Of a stretch of DNA of 64,000 nucleotides, positions 1 through 9,284 are shown in pieces. The stretch comes from Acetobacter aceti (GTDB lineage Bacteria; Pseudomonadota; Alphaproteobacteria; Acetobacterales; Acetobacteraceae). The first letter of the stretch is position 1. Every line of letters begins with the position of its first letter. A program made the position numbers and the translations under genes. The DNA lies in the NCBI RefSeq assembly GCF_002005445.1, contig NZ_CP014692.1, positions 1,798,001-1,862,000 on the forward strand, in the 5' to 3' direction. The notes below the pieces were generated by a model, which worked only from the letters and a program-made list of their open reading frames with translations, ran no database searches and was not told the DNA's origin.

Positions 1-195
1 ATCCAGGCTTTCGCCCATGAACCGCCCATCCTCGTCAAGGATGGGTAGCATTTTCTGGCCGATCATGCCTATCGGACCGGCCTCGTCGTCATTCAGTAGA
101 TATTTGATTTCAACCGGGATGTTCTTGAAACCGAAGATCATGCGCGCTTTCACGCAAAACGGGCAGTGCTCGTAGACATAAAGAGTGCGCGTCAC
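1..195 (-). CDS. grxB: Glutaredoxin 2 (partial, C-terminus outside window)
   Basis: The first 65 codons are visible, beginning at a GTG at 195 with a GAGGGG ribosome binding site seven bases upstream; the rest lies outside the window. The start reads VTRTLYVYEHCPFCVKARMI, with the CPFC redox motif at residues 11-14. The segment that follows (FGFKNIPVEI, then LLNDDEAGP, MIGQKMLPIL) matches the thioredoxin-fold N-terminal half of the Grx2 family, which continues into a GST-like helical domain. Grx2 reduces protein and glutathione disulfides in the cytoplasm. The gene follows argC by 11 bases on the same strand, so the two are probably cotranscribed. The family call is firm; activity cannot be judged from a fragment. 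Confidence 0.85.
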   Translation of the reverse strand, partial: MTRTLYVYEHCPFCVKARMIFGFKNIPVEIKYLLNDDEAGPIGMIGQKMLPILDEDGRFMGESLD

Positions 196-206
196 AATCA
201 GTCCCC

Positions 207-1136
207 TCAGTTCGGGGAAATGCCAAGCATGAGGGCGATATTCTGGATCGCAGCCCCTGAGGCGCCTTTCCCCAGATTATCCAGCCGCGCCGTCAGCACG
301 GCATGACGGCCTTCTGCATCGGCATGAACCCGCAGTTCCATGCCATCGCTTCCCGCCATCGTGTCCGCAACCAGCGTATTTTCCGGCCCGGCGACAGTGA
401 CGAAAGATGAAGCGGCATAATGCTCCTCCAGAATGCGACGCAGATCCTCGACGGTAGTTCCCTTTACAAGCAGATCCATATGCACCGGGATCGACACAAT
501 CATCCCTCGTGGGAAATGCCCGACTGAAGGAACAAAAATCGGTCGACGATCCAGCAGCGCGTGCTGACGGATTTCTGGAAGATGCTTGTGGGCAAGATTC
601 AGGCCATAAAGCAGGAAAGCCGGTCCCCCTGCCCGCTCCTGCTCCTCAATCATGGTTCTGCCGCCACCTGTGTAGCCACTCACGGCATTGATGGTGACAG
701 GAAAACTCGGTTCCATCACGCCCGCATCAATCAGCGGACGCAGCAGGGCGATGGCTCCGGTGGGGTAACAGCCTGGATTGGAGACCCGCTCCGCACGCAT
801 GATCGCTTCGGGCTGATCCGCCGCCAGTTCCGGGAACCCGTAAACCCAGCCCGGCGCTGTCCTGAAGGCTGTGCTGGCGTCAAGTATCTTCGGCGCACGC
901 TTTCCTTGCGCGCTGAACTGGCCGATCATCTCCACCGCGTCCCGTGACGCATCGTCGGGGAGACAGAGAACGACCAGATCGGCAGCCTGCATGGCCTCGG
1001 CGCGGGCCTGTGGATCCTTGCGGCGAGCCGGATCGACGGAATGAATTTGTACAGGCAGGGACAGAAGGCGCTCACTGATTTCGAGCCCGGTCGTGCCTGC
1101 TTCACCATCAATAAAAACAACCGGTTCGGATACCAT
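207..1136 (-). CDS. argC: N-acetyl-gamma-glutamyl-phosphate reductase, short type
   Basis: NADPH-dependent enzyme of arginine synthesis that reduces N-acetyl-gamma-glutamyl phosphate to the semialdehyde. The 309-residue protein opens with a Rossmann motif (FIDGEAGTTGLEI, residues 9-20) and carries the catalytic cysteine in VSNPGCYPTG (C123). A histidine-rich segment near residue 190 (LAHKHLPEIR) fits the substrate-binding region. The length and the FIDGEAGTTG opening match the shorter, type 2 ArgC rather than the E. coli-type enzyme of about 334 residues. The ATG at 1136 is the natural start. grxB follows 11 bases downstream. argH lies 58 kb away in this window, so the arginine genes are scattered. 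Confidence 0.95.
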   Translation of the reverse strand: MVSEPVVFIDGEAGTTGLEISERLLSLPVQIHSVDPARRKDPQARAEAMQAADLVVLCLPDDASRDAVEMIGQFSAQGKRAPKILDASTAFRTAPGWVYGFPELAADQPEAIMRAERVSNPGCYPTGAIALLRPLIDAGVMEPSFPVTINAVSGYTGGGRTMIEEQERAGGPAFLLYGLNLAHKHLPEIRQHALLDRRPIFVPSVGHFPRGMIVSIPVHMDLLVKGTTVEDLRRILEEHYAASSFVTVAGPENTLVADTMAGSDGMELRVHADAEGRHAVLTARLDNLGKGASGAAIQNIALMLGISPN

Positions 1137-1504
1137 GCTCCGTTTTCCTCATCATGTTCCCGGCTTGATATAACCGGCCAGCGGGCAGTAATACCAGATG
1201 TCGATGAACTGATCCTCGTCTCATAGAGGAATGTTTCTGTCTTCAAAGGCTTAGAGAGCCGATTGCCATGGCTGCGGTCAAAAAAGCTTCCTCGCGAAAG
1301 ATGAGAGGCTGTGCCTCTATGGCTCAGTCGCAAAAATCAGATAAAACCAAGCTGGCGAATTTTACCCGATGGGGGCTTACAACTTTCTTCAGATCAGCAC
1401 ACAGTGCGATCCATTGCCTGAGCGACACATGCCTGTCCCCACCACATCTGGCCCCACCACCTCTGGCCAAAAAGCCAAGCCTGCCTTATTATCAGCAAGG
1501 ATTC

Positions 1505-2677
1505 ATGGATAGTCACGCACCAGAAAGTTCTTCCGCCACGCAGAAAATGACGCCTGCGCAGCCTGAATGGACTCTTTCCACCAACGAACAGGTGCCGGTA
1601 CTCCATATTTCAGGCGACTGGACGATCGACGAAAATGTCCCTCTGGCATTTTCCACCGGCACCATGCCAAATCATTTGCCATCAGCCTCACTGGCTGTCG
1701 ATGCGAGCAGGCTGGGTCAGTGGGATTCGTCTCTTGTCTCGTTTCTGTGGAGCGCGAAGCAGGTCGCCAGCAAAGCTGGACTGACGCTCGATATCAGCGA
1801 ACTTCCTCAGGGCGTGCAAAGTCTTTCCTCCCTTCTGCCGGAAACGCCACAGGCTCCAGCCCATCAGGATGCAAAGATTCGTAATCCGTTCAGACTAAGC
1901 GGCGCCTTTACCCTCTCCACCATCGCCGAAGTCGGCGCGCTGACGGAACTGGGACTGGAAACGGCGCGCGTTTCCACGAAGGCCCTGAGCGGACGCGGCG
2001 GCATGCGCCTGCGCGACCTTCTTTCGAATATTTTCGATGCCGGTCCAGCAGCGCTCATCATTGTCAGTATCGTCAATTTTCTGATCGGCGCGATTCTCGC
2101 TTTTGTGGGTGCTGTACAGCTTCAGAAATTTTCGGCTGATATTTACGTCGCCAACCTCGTCGGCATTGCCTGCGTCCGTGAGCTTTCGGCCGTCATGACA
2201 GCCATCATCATGGCGGGTCGTACGGGAGGGGCTTACGCAGCCCGCATCGCCACCATGCAGGGCAATGAGGAGATCGATGCCCTGCAGGTTTTTGGGATTC
2301 CCGTCTCCAGCTATATTCTGGTGCCCGCCGTCATATCGCTGATGGTCATGATGCCGCTTCTGTATCTTTATGGCTGTGTGATGAGTATTTTTGGCGGTTA
2401 CGTCGTCTCGGTCGGCATGCTGCCTGATATTACCGGAGCCGGTTATATTCATCAGACCTTCAATGCCGTCGCGATGAATCAGTTTGAATTTGGTTTTGTC
2501 AAATCAATTGTTTTCGCGATCATGATCGGCCTCGTCTCTTGCCATATTGGCCTGAAAGCTGGCCGCAGCGCCGCCGATGTCGGCACGGCGGCCACCTCGG
2601 CCGTGGTGGTCGGCATTGTGGGAGTGATCACACTGGATGCGATCTTTGCCGTCATGGCCAATGCTCTGGGAATCTGA
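1505..2677 (+). CDS. mlaE: MlaE-family ABC transporter permease with N-terminal STAS-like domain
   Basis: Inner-membrane permease of an MCE-type phospholipid transporter. From the chosen ATG at 1505 it is 390 residues: a soluble STAS-like domain at about 20-110 (VPVLHISGDWTIDENV onward) and then the integral MlaE domain. The MlaE signature is clear: RELSAVMTAIIMAGRTGGAY followed by ARIATMQGNEEIDAL. The reading frame stays open up to 1268, but that stretch (rich in Pro, Ser and Cys) does not look like coding sequence, and AAGGA sits just before 1505. The short spacing of that AAGGA leaves some doubt about the start. The STAS fusion is common in alphaproteobacterial MlaE proteins. mlaF begins two bases after the stop. 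Confidence 0.9.
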   Translation: MDSHAPESSSATQKMTPAQPEWTLSTNEQVPVLHISGDWTIDENVPLAFSTGTMPNHLPSASLAVDASRLGQWDSSLVSFLWSAKQVASKAGLTLDISELPQGVQSLSSLLPETPQAPAHQDAKIRNPFRLSGAFTLSTIAEVGALTELGLETARVSTKALSGRGGMRLRDLLSNIFDAGPAALIIVSIVNFLIGAILAFVGAVQLQKFSADIYVANLVGIACVRELSAVMTAIIMAGRTGGAYAARIATMQGNEEIDALQVFGIPVSSYILVPAVISLMVMMPLLYLYGCVMSIFGGYVVSVGMLPDITGAGYIHQTFNAVAMNQFEFGFVKSIVFAIMIGLVSCHIGLKAGRSAADVGTAATSAVVVGIVGVITLDAIFAVMANALGI

Positions 2678-2679
2678 CC

Positions 2680-3528
2680 ATGCAGAGCAAAGCTGACCTT
2701 CCCCAACCCGCATCGGGCGCACAGCAGAATGATACCCTCCTGTCCCTGCGCGATGTCACCATTGGTTATGGTTCCAAGGTCATCCAGAAAAACATAACAA
2801 TGGACGTCAAGCGTGGCTCCATCTTCGCGGTCATGGGTGGTTCCGGATGCGGCAAGAGCACCATTCTCCGCAGCATGATCGGCTTGCTTCCACCAAAAAC
2901 AGGCCGATACACCGTCGATGGGGATGACTACTGGGCTGGGCCAGACAGCCACAGGACAGCTCTCAATCGCCGCTTTGGCGTGCTGTTCCAGAGTGGCGCA
3001 CTCTGGTCTTCCATGACGGTCGGCGAAAACGTGGCGCTCCCACTTGAGATGTTTACCCGGCTCGATAAAGCCATGATCCGCAATCTTGTCGAACTCAAGC
3101 TGGGGCTTGTCGGTCTGTCTCAGGCCATTGATCTCTACCCTTCCGAGATTTCAGGCGGAATGAAAAAGCGGGCCGGACTGGCGCGGGCGATAGCCCTTGA
3201 TCCCGACGTCCTGTTTTTCGATGAGCCCTCGGCCGGCCTCGATCCGATCACGTCGGCGCGTCTGGACGATCTCATCCTCAGTTTGCGGGAAGGTCTGGGA
3301 GCGACAGTCATCATCGTAAGCCACGAACTGCCGAGCCTGTTCGCTATCGCTGATGATGGTATCTTTCTCGATGCCCAGAGCAAGACACCGATCGCCCACG
3401 GCTCTCCCCGCGATCTGAGGGATCACTGCACCGATCCGCAGGTTCATGCCTTCATGCACCGCGACGCTCGGGTCGACTCAGCGCCCGCTGAACCAGTCAG
3501 GAAAGGCTCATCTCACAATGGCCAATGA
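2680..3528 (+). CDS. mlaF: MlaF-family ABC transporter ATPase
   Basis: Cytoplasmic ATPase that powers the MlaE permease. It is 282 residues from the ATG at 2680, two bases after the mlaE stop. Walker A is GGSGCGKST (about residues 53-61), the ABC signature is SGGMKKRAGLARA (about 155-167) and Walker B is VLFFDEPSAGLDP (about 176-188). SGGMKKR is the variant signature typical of MlaF/TTG2A ATPases. The frame is open further upstream, but that part overlaps the permease C-terminus in another frame. The end overlaps the mlaD start by 11 bases, which suggests translational coupling. Confidence 0.93.
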   Translation: MQSKADLPQPASGAQQNDTLLSLRDVTIGYGSKVIQKNITMDVKRGSIFAVMGGSGCGKSTILRSMIGLLPPKTGRYTVDGDDYWAGPDSHRTALNRRFGVLFQSGALWSSMTVGENVALPLEMFTRLDKAMIRNLVELKLGLVGLSQAIDLYPSEISGGMKKRAGLARAIALDPDVLFFDEPSAGLDPITSARLDDLILSLREGLGATVIIVSHELPSLFAIADDGIFLDAQSKTPIAHGSPRDLRDHCTDPQVHAFMHRDARVDSAPAEPVRKGSSHNGQ

Positions 3529-4501
3529 AACAGGCGCAGCCCGTCAAACGATTGTCGGTCTGTTTGTCACGGGAGGCATCGCCCTGAGTGTGCTGGCCTT
3601 CATCTTTTTTGGGAACACCAATTTTTTCTCAAGAAACACGCAGGCCGTCATTGTGTTCCAGGATTCCGTCGCCGGACTGTCCGTCGGTGCGCCTGTGACG
3701 TTTCGAGGCGTTCGTGTCGGGTCTGTCGACAAGATCACCCTTCGGTATGATCAGTCGACAGGGACTCCCTACATACCGGTGGAAATCACGCTCGATCCGG
3801 CTCAGGTTCATGTCATTCGAGACCCGAAATCGTCCGATCATATCAATCTCCGCGAAGTCATCGATCGTGGATTGCGCGCTGAACAGAATGTCCAGAGCTT
3901 CGTGACAGGCACAGTCAGCATCAACCTCGATTTTTTCCCGGGTTCTCCCGCCGTTTTACACCCGCAGGTCACCAGCCTTAGAGAAATTCCGACTCATGCA
4001 TCGGCTATCCAGAAGATGAAGGAAACGCTGTCGGATCTGCCGCTCAAAGAGCTGGTTTCCAATGTCAATGACGCCGTTCTGTCCATTCGGGAGGTTGCCC
4101 AAAAGCTCAACGTCCAGTTTCCGGCCCTTGTGGACAGTCTTCAGGAGAGTTCCAGAGACGCGCAGCAAACCCTGAAAGCGGCGACAGCGACAGTCAAGGA
4201 TATGCAGGGAAAACTGAATGTTACCCTGCTCGACATTGATCGGGTCATGCAGACGGGTAATGCCCAGTTGCAAAGTCGCGGGGCCGATCTGCACGCAACA
4301 TTGACCAGCGCCACCAAGACGGCCGATGAAGCCAGAAAGACACTGGAAAATGTTGAAAGCATCATTTCCCCCCGTTCAGCAAACCGGGATAACCTGGACT
4401 CAGCCCTGCGTGATATAGCAACGGCCGCCGCCGCCTTGCGGGGTTTTGCCAGCGACGTTGAAAGAAATCCCCAATTACTTCTCATGGGACGGCGTCAGTA
4501 A
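3518..4501 (+). CDS. mlaD: MlaD-family MCE-domain periplasmic substrate-binding protein
   Basis: Lipid-binding MCE protein anchored in the inner membrane. It is 327 residues from the ATG at 3518, which follows AGGAAAGG. Residues about 12-36 form one transmembrane helix (LFVTGGIALSVLAFIFFG). The MCE domain follows (residues about 45-125, with DSVAGLSVGAPVTFRGVRVG), then a long helical C-terminal half rich in Gln, Lys and Asp that looks coiled-coil. This length is nearer to the PqiB/YebT-linked or Mce-type proteins than to the short E. coli MlaD. MCE proteins form hexameric rings that pass lipids between the membranes. It is the third gene of the operon and overlaps mlaF. Confidence 0.9.
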   Translation: MANETGAARQTIVGLFVTGGIALSVLAFIFFGNTNFFSRNTQAVIVFQDSVAGLSVGAPVTFRGVRVGSVDKITLRYDQSTGTPYIPVEITLDPAQVHVIRDPKSSDHINLREVIDRGLRAEQNVQSFVTGTVSINLDFFPGSPAVLHPQVTSLREIPTHASAIQKMKETLSDLPLKELVSNVNDAVLSIREVAQKLNVQFPALVDSLQESSRDAQQTLKAATATVKDMQGKLNVTLLDIDRVMQTGNAQLQSRGADLHATLTSATKTADEARKTLENVESIISPRSANRDNLDSALRDIATAAAALRGFASDVERNPQLLLMGRRQ

Positions 4502-4536
4502 ATCCGATGCAGATGGTTTTACACAAAGGGAAGTCT

Positions 4537-5145
4537 ATGTCCGGGAAACAAAAAAAGCTGGCTCTTGTGGCTGGCCTGGTTTTCGCTGTGTCTCTGGCCG
4601 GTTGCGCCAGCCCCCCCTTAAGGCTCTATACTCTTGAAGGCGCCGCAACGGTAATTCCGATTACATCAGGGCCTGTCGCTGAAACCGGCCCTGTTCTGGA
4701 AATAAGCCGGGTTACTCTTCCTGACTACCTCGACTCACAGGACATTCTGACGCGCAGAGGAAATACTGTGGAGCGGAGTCCGAACGGGCGCTGGGCTGAA
4801 CGTCTCTCTAGCGGAATCACCGATCTGATCACTGCACGCATCAGCGCTGCACGCCCAGATGTATTTGTTACAGAACAGGCTCCGATAGGCTCCTTTGCCA
4901 GAGCTCGTTTGCGTATTGTCATCACACGTCTGGATATCTCCACATCTGGACCAGCTTCTCTTGACGCAAACTGGACGTATATCTCAGATAATGATCATGG
5001 GCCTGTAAAAACTGAACGGGCTCATTTCACCTCTTCGGTGTCAGGCAGCGGAACTGACGAAAGAGTTGTTGAGATAACAAATGATCTTGTAAATCAGTTG
5101 AGCAGAACAATTGCATCTTCTCTGCCCGGATCTGGAACTCCATAA
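4537..5145 (+). CDS. ABC-type transport auxiliary lipoprotein (PqiC-like)
   Basis: Predicted outer-membrane lipoprotein of 202 residues, partner of the preceding MCE transporter. The start at 4537 is chosen over an in-frame ATG at 4507 because AAGGGAAG lies immediately upstream. The N-terminus is a lipoprotein signal ending in SLAGC (modified cysteine C23). The mature part starts PPLRLYTLEG and contains LEISRVTLPDYLDSQDIL and AERLSSGITDLIT, which match the family of auxiliary lipoproteins (PqiC/DUF330-like) that accompany MCE systems. It probably forms the outer-membrane docking site for the MlaD ring. It is the last gene of the operon. Confidence 0.88.
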   Translation: MSGKQKKLALVAGLVFAVSLAGCASPPLRLYTLEGAATVIPITSGPVAETGPVLEISRVTLPDYLDSQDILTRRGNTVERSPNGRWAERLSSGITDLITARISAARPDVFVTEQAPIGSFARARLRIVITRLDISTSGPASLDANWTYISDNDHGPVKTERAHFTSSVSGSGTDERVVEITNDLVNQLSRTIASSLPGSGTP

Positions 5146-5423
5146 GAAAATACTTTTGTAATCACAATGATTACACAACCTTCTGTCTTATTTTTTGATC
5201 TCTCCGGGAAAATTCCGTCTAAAACAAACGCTGGAAATTGTGAAAATTACAGACAAGGCTTGCCAGCACTCTTGAGAGTTGCTGGCTCATAAGGCAGCAA
5301 CCCCAACGCTTTTTGTACTGAAAAGCGCAGGTCTAGGCGGAGAATGCCTGATTTCACGTGTTTTAAGATATGCCAATCGATCATCACGCGTTTCGATATG
5401 ACGAGTTTTATCTCTCTACTCGA

Positions 5424-5452
5424 ACTGTTCTCAATCAATGACTGAGAACAGT
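5424..5452 (-). terminator. 10-bp hairpin with the fusion gene's stop codon in the loop
   Basis: ACTGTTCTCA at 5424-5433 and its exact complement at 5443-5452 enclose a nine-base loop. The stop codon of the large glycosyltransferase (5435-5437) lies inside that loop. There is no T-tract after it on the minus strand, so it could be a Rho-dependent terminator or a 3'-end stabiliser rather than a classical intrinsic terminator. Confidence 0.5.
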
Positions 5453-8400
5453 CATATCGCTCTGGAATCGTCGATAACTGTGAATATAAGCGTCCGCGAC
5501 TTTTTCGATGCCATAGCGTGCGCCGCATCGCAGTGCTGTAGCCGCAAAAGATTCACGCATATCAGCATTCATCATTTTCTTTACAGCATCAACAATCGAA
5601 GACTGAAAAGTTTCATCATCAGCATCCATCGGCAGCAGCAGACCCGCCTGATTTTTGCTGTCATCAGTCAGCATGGAACGGACAAAACCAACTTCTGTTG
5701 CAATGGCAGGCGTGCCAACCTGAAGAGCCTGAATCAGCGTCAGAGGGAAAGATTCACCAGGAAATCTGGTTGGTAGCAGCATACAGTCAGCCAGACGGTA
5801 AAGCCCATTGATGCATTCCTGATAACCGAGGAAATGTATTTCTGGCACCTCTCCATATTCCGCCATAAGCCCGTCAAGCGCCTCTCCGGTTCCACAGAGA
5901 AGAATATGAACCCTGCTCCCAGCATCCATTTGGTTGAGCTGGAGGACAGCTTCACATGCCTGCTTCCACCCTTTTTCAGGAATGCAACGGCTGGCTACTG
6001 CCAGAACAAAATCGGTTTCAGTCAGGCCCAGTTGAGCCCTTGTCATTGGAAACGGCCGATTATCCAAAGCCATGCCATTGCCTATGAAAGAAATATCGCC
6101 AACAGGCAGTTCTCCACGCCGATCGCGCAGGTGCAATAGATTTTTTTCAGTCAGGTAGACCCACAATGTCACGGCTTTTTCCAGTCGCCTGATAATGCTT
6201 CTGGAAAAAGCCACGCATTCATAAGAACCATGCAGCGTCACCAGATAGGGCAGCACCGGCATTGTCGTATCATCAGGGAAAAACAGCAGTTCACAGAAGC
6301 AGAAATGCGAATGAATCAGATCTGCGCGCAGATCAAGAACATAACGCCATATCCCGACCATACGTGCCGCATCAGCCGAATAGACAGGGACTGAGGCATC
6401 CAGAAGCGCCCGTATTTTTGGATCTTCGCCCGTGTGCTCATAAACCAGAAACGACACCATGACACCCTTCTGGACAAGGGCATTGGCAAGCTGGATCGGG
6501 AAAATTTCTCCTCCTCCCAGTTTGAAACCGAGCACAGCAAAGATGATATGCTGTTCTTCACGTTGGCAGGCGAGCACCTGTTCCAGATTGAAGACTGTTT
6601 CAAACGGCCCCAATATCTGCTCGGCATTCACAAACGTGAAAGTCGATTTCAGAGCCTCTGTGAAACGCATGACATGCGCATCATCCACACCCCATTTACG
6701 GCGTAGATACTCTATCAGCTCCTGATGCTCCTGATAGAAACGAGCTTTTCTGAAACTGTTTACTGATGTGTTGTTTTCATGCTGCCTGAAATAGGCCACT
6801 GCGTCAGGCGAATAGGCAATCTGACCGCCAGCGGCCCACTCAGCATAAAGATACCAGTCGCCCAGAACATGGAATTGCTGTGCCTTTGCCCAGACTTCAT
6901 CCCGAACATTTCGCCGGCGGATAAGACATCCCCCTACATTGGGAATGACATTGGACACAGCAAAGGCGTTGGTAAACCACCACCCGGCTGGTCGGACCTG
7001 TGTGTCACCCCAGATTCCGGAGTGTGCACGTTCCCTGTAGCCATCCAGACCGTCCTGAAACTCTCCCGCACGATTACAGTACTGAATGCGACCGAAAGCT
7101 ATCTGAACGCTCGGATCAACAAAATATCCTACCAGTTTTTCCACAAAATGTTCATCGGCAAAATCATCGCTTTCACAAATCCAGACGATCTCACCTTCAG
7201 CGGCATCAGCACCTTTCCGCCATTGCCGGAATACATTTCCCGAGTTGGAATCATTAGAGAAAATTCTTATCTTTTCTGGGTATTTCTCTTTATATCTTTC
7301 TGCGATTTCAAGACTTCCATCCTCTGAATTATCATCAAGAAATATGATTTCTATATTATCATAGCTCTGCCCCAGAATGGTTTCAAACCGTTGAGACAGG
7401 AATTCCGCATGATTATAGTTGGGAATAATAGCAGAGACCAAAGGCCTGTAAGAAATGAATTTCAGGCGCTCTGTATAGGGTAGCGCGGGACGTCCTTCAC
7501 GACGACCGTGCAAGACCCAGTGCCAGAGCGGATGCATGCCAGCGTCTATGATATCTGGATATCTTGTCTTATAGTAATTGGTGTTAAAACTTGTACAGGG
7601 ATTCAGACCTTCTTCGTAGCCTGTAGTCAGGTAATGTCCCGCCGCAGTAATATTGTCCAGACTTTCTAAGGGTAACCCTGATTGTTTGCTGTAATAGGCA
7701 ACGTCAAAGAATGGCGCGATGTCCCTTGCGATCATCTGCTGTGTTTCATCAAGCAGATATTCGGTTCGATGGGCGCTCCCATCGGCTTCGCCCGTTGAGT
7801 CATCCCGTGCTGGCACGACGACCTGGGAACTCCCGGCGCGATGACGGGCGCGACGGGCAGCGGCTCTCGCAAAAGGCATTTTTGCAATCAGGTTCCGTGC
7901 GGGCCTGGTCATGCGCCATATGGTGCTGTTTTCAACCGCACCATATCGCTGTTCGGCATAGGCAAGTTTTACCGTTAAATCCTGCTTTTCTGCGCTCAGG
8001 GCATTCTTTTCCCGTTCACGATCATCGCAAAGCGCCGCCAGCAGATTGGCATTGTGACATTGCGTCGCAACATCCCTTGTGAGAACAGCATTTTTTTCAC
8101 GCTCCTCAAAGAGAGTCCGGGCCAGATCAATGACCTTAACCTTCTCTCTGTCCAGCTCGTTTTCCAGCCTTGTAACGGAATGTTCTGTCTTCGACATGCC
8201 CTGGAAAGCATCGCTGGCCGTCACATGGTCAATGCAAACCCCGCGCACGGCCAGAGGAAGCTCTGCTCTGGATGCGATGGCGATCAGATACATTGGCTCC
8301 GGAACGTCTTCAAACCGGGCAATATCGCCTTCAGCAAGGGAGAAGCTGACATCCCGGCTCGGGGCGTCGGGAAAATCTATGACCGTCCCGAACATGTTTC

Positions 8401-8932
8401 TCTGACCACCAAAAACTACATTGGTAAAATATTTCTGCATAAGCTGCTGAAACTCATGACTGAAAAGCTCTTTTACATGAAACTCATTGGAGTATCCGGT
8501 TATCATCGAGTAACGATATTTATCGGGACTGGAAATGATCACCACACCTGACGGTTTCAGAACACGAAGAAATTCTTCGAGCATTTTTTCATGATCGGAA
8601 ATATGCTCAATCGTCTCGAAACTGACAATAAAATCGATGCTGGAAGACGGCAATGGCAACGCGCATACGTCCCCTGTGAGGAATCTGACGCGATCATTGC
8701 CGTATTTACCTTGAGCATGTGCAGCCGCTTTCCGGGAAACATCCACGCCGATAACCGTTGCCGCCTTTGCACTGAGCAGAGCGCTGCCATAACCTTCTCC
8801 GCACGCCACATCGAGAACCGCACTGCCTTCGCTTATGACCTCACGAGCGAAAAGATAACGATGCATGTGCTCGAGAGCGGTTTCTCCACTCATTCCAGGC
8901 ATGAACCGTTCGCCTGTGGCATCCAACGTCAT
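5435..8932 (-). CDS. Trifunctional methyltransferase / GT2 / GT4 glycosyltransferase fusion
   Basis: A 1165-residue cytoplasmic protein with a clear domain order. Residues about 20-180 are a class I SAM methyltransferase (VLDVACGEGYGS, 39-50; SFETIEHI, 104-111). Residues about 250-330 form a charged coiled coil. STIWRMTRPAR (336-346) is a linker seen in polysaccharide glycosyltransferases. Residues 407-485 hold a doubled module (FFDVAYYSKQ..., HYLTTGYEEGLNP, HWVLHGRREGR). Residues about 497-720 are a GT2 domain (SAIIPNYNHAEFL; FLDDNSEDGS). Residues about 810-1150 are a GT4 domain (FPGESFPLTLIQAL donor motif). The ATG at 8932 follows GAGGA. Such fusions usually build and methylate LPS or capsule chains; the actual sugar is unknown. 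It stands alone, with an outward promoter region shared with gltX. Confidence 0.88.
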   Translation of the reverse strand: MTLDATGERFMPGMSGETALEHMHRYLFAREVISEGSAVLDVACGEGYGSALLSAKAATVIGVDVSRKAAAHAQGKYGNDRVRFLTGDVCALPLPSSSIDFIVSFETIEHISDHEKMLEEFLRVLKPSGVVIISSPDKYRYSMITGYSNEFHVKELFSHEFQQLMQKYFTNVVFGGQRNMFGTVIDFPDAPSRDVSFSLAEGDIARFEDVPEPMYLIAIASRAELPLAVRGVCIDHVTASDAFQGMSKTEHSVTRLENELDREKVKVIDLARTLFEEREKNAVLTRDVATQCHNANLLAALCDDREREKNALSAEKQDLTVKLAYAEQRYGAVENSTIWRMTRPARNLIAKMPFARAAARRARHRAGSSQVVVPARDDSTGEADGSAHRTEYLLDETQQMIARDIAPFFDVAYYSKQSGLPLESLDNITAAGHYLTTGYEEGLNPCTSFNTNYYKTRYPDIIDAGMHPLWHWVLHGRREGRPALPYTERLKFISYRPLVSAIIPNYNHAEFLSQRFETILGQSYDNIEIIFLDDNSEDGSLEIAERYKEKYPEKIRIFSNDSNSGNVFRQWRKGADAAEGEIVWICESDDFADEHFVEKLVGYFVDPSVQIAFGRIQYCNRAGEFQDGLDGYRERAHSGIWGDTQVRPAGWWFTNAFAVSNVIPNVGGCLIRRRNVRDEVWAKAQQFHVLGDWYLYAEWAAGGQIAYSPDAVAYFRQHENNTSVNSFRKARFYQEHQELIEYLRRKWGVDDAHVMRFTEALKSTFTFVNAEQILGPFETVFNLEQVLACQREEQHIIFAVLGFKLGGGEIFPIQLANALVQKGVMVSFLVYEHTGEDPKIRALLDASVPVYSADAARMVGIWRYVLDLRADLIHSHFCFCELLFFPDDTTMPVLPYLVTLHGSYECVAFSRSIIRRLEKAVTLWVYLTEKNLLHLRDRRGELPVGDISFIGNGMALDNRPFPMTRAQLGLTETDFVLAVASRCIPEKGWKQACEAVLQLNQMDAGSRVHILLCGTGEALDGLMAEYGEVPEIHFLGYQECINGLYRLADCMLLPTRFPGESFPLTLIQALQVGTPAIATEVGFVRSMLTDDSKNQAGLLLPMDADDETFQSSIVDAVKKMMNADMRESFAATALRCGARYGIEKVADAYIHSYRRFQSDMTVLSH

Positions 8933-9284
8933 GGTAATTCCTCAGCCCCGAATATCTGCCGGTGATCGCGCAAGGCGCTATTGTACTCTGTCTGCGTTTG
9001 TTAGGAGAGGCGGCAAAAGGCGTCAAGCGACTGACTGACATAGGAACTCAATGAAATGGAGTGTAAAATTCTACAAAAATCTTCTTTTTGAATGCCGCTT
9101 TTGATACGCGCGCGATTGCGTGGTCTCTGCGGGGATGGTGGTCTCGCTGGAACTGAAATATGATGCGCGCCAGGAGAAGAGGACGCGGCGTGTCAGATCA
9201 TGCGGTCGCAGCATGATGCCGGGCATGAAATATAAGGCTCCCTCCCCCTAGCGATCACCCACCGGGATACGGCATACCTTACTG
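8933..9284. other. Intergenic region between divergent fusion glycosyltransferase and gltX
   Basis: About 350 bases between two genes that point away from each other, so it must hold both promoters. A TATAAG at about 9231 is a possible -10 element for gltX, but no convincing -35 pairs with it. I see no gene, repeat or RNA structure I can support. Confidence 0.5.

Noticed and set aside
1268..1504. N-terminal extension of the MlaE permease up to an ATG at 1268
   Set aside because: The extra 79 residues are rich in Pro, Cys and His with no family likeness, and the STAS-like domain begins well after 1505, which has its own AAGGA.
5247..5528. 93-codon minus-strand frame at the end of the fusion glycosyltransferase
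   Set aside because: It overlaps the true C-terminus in another frame and has no features.
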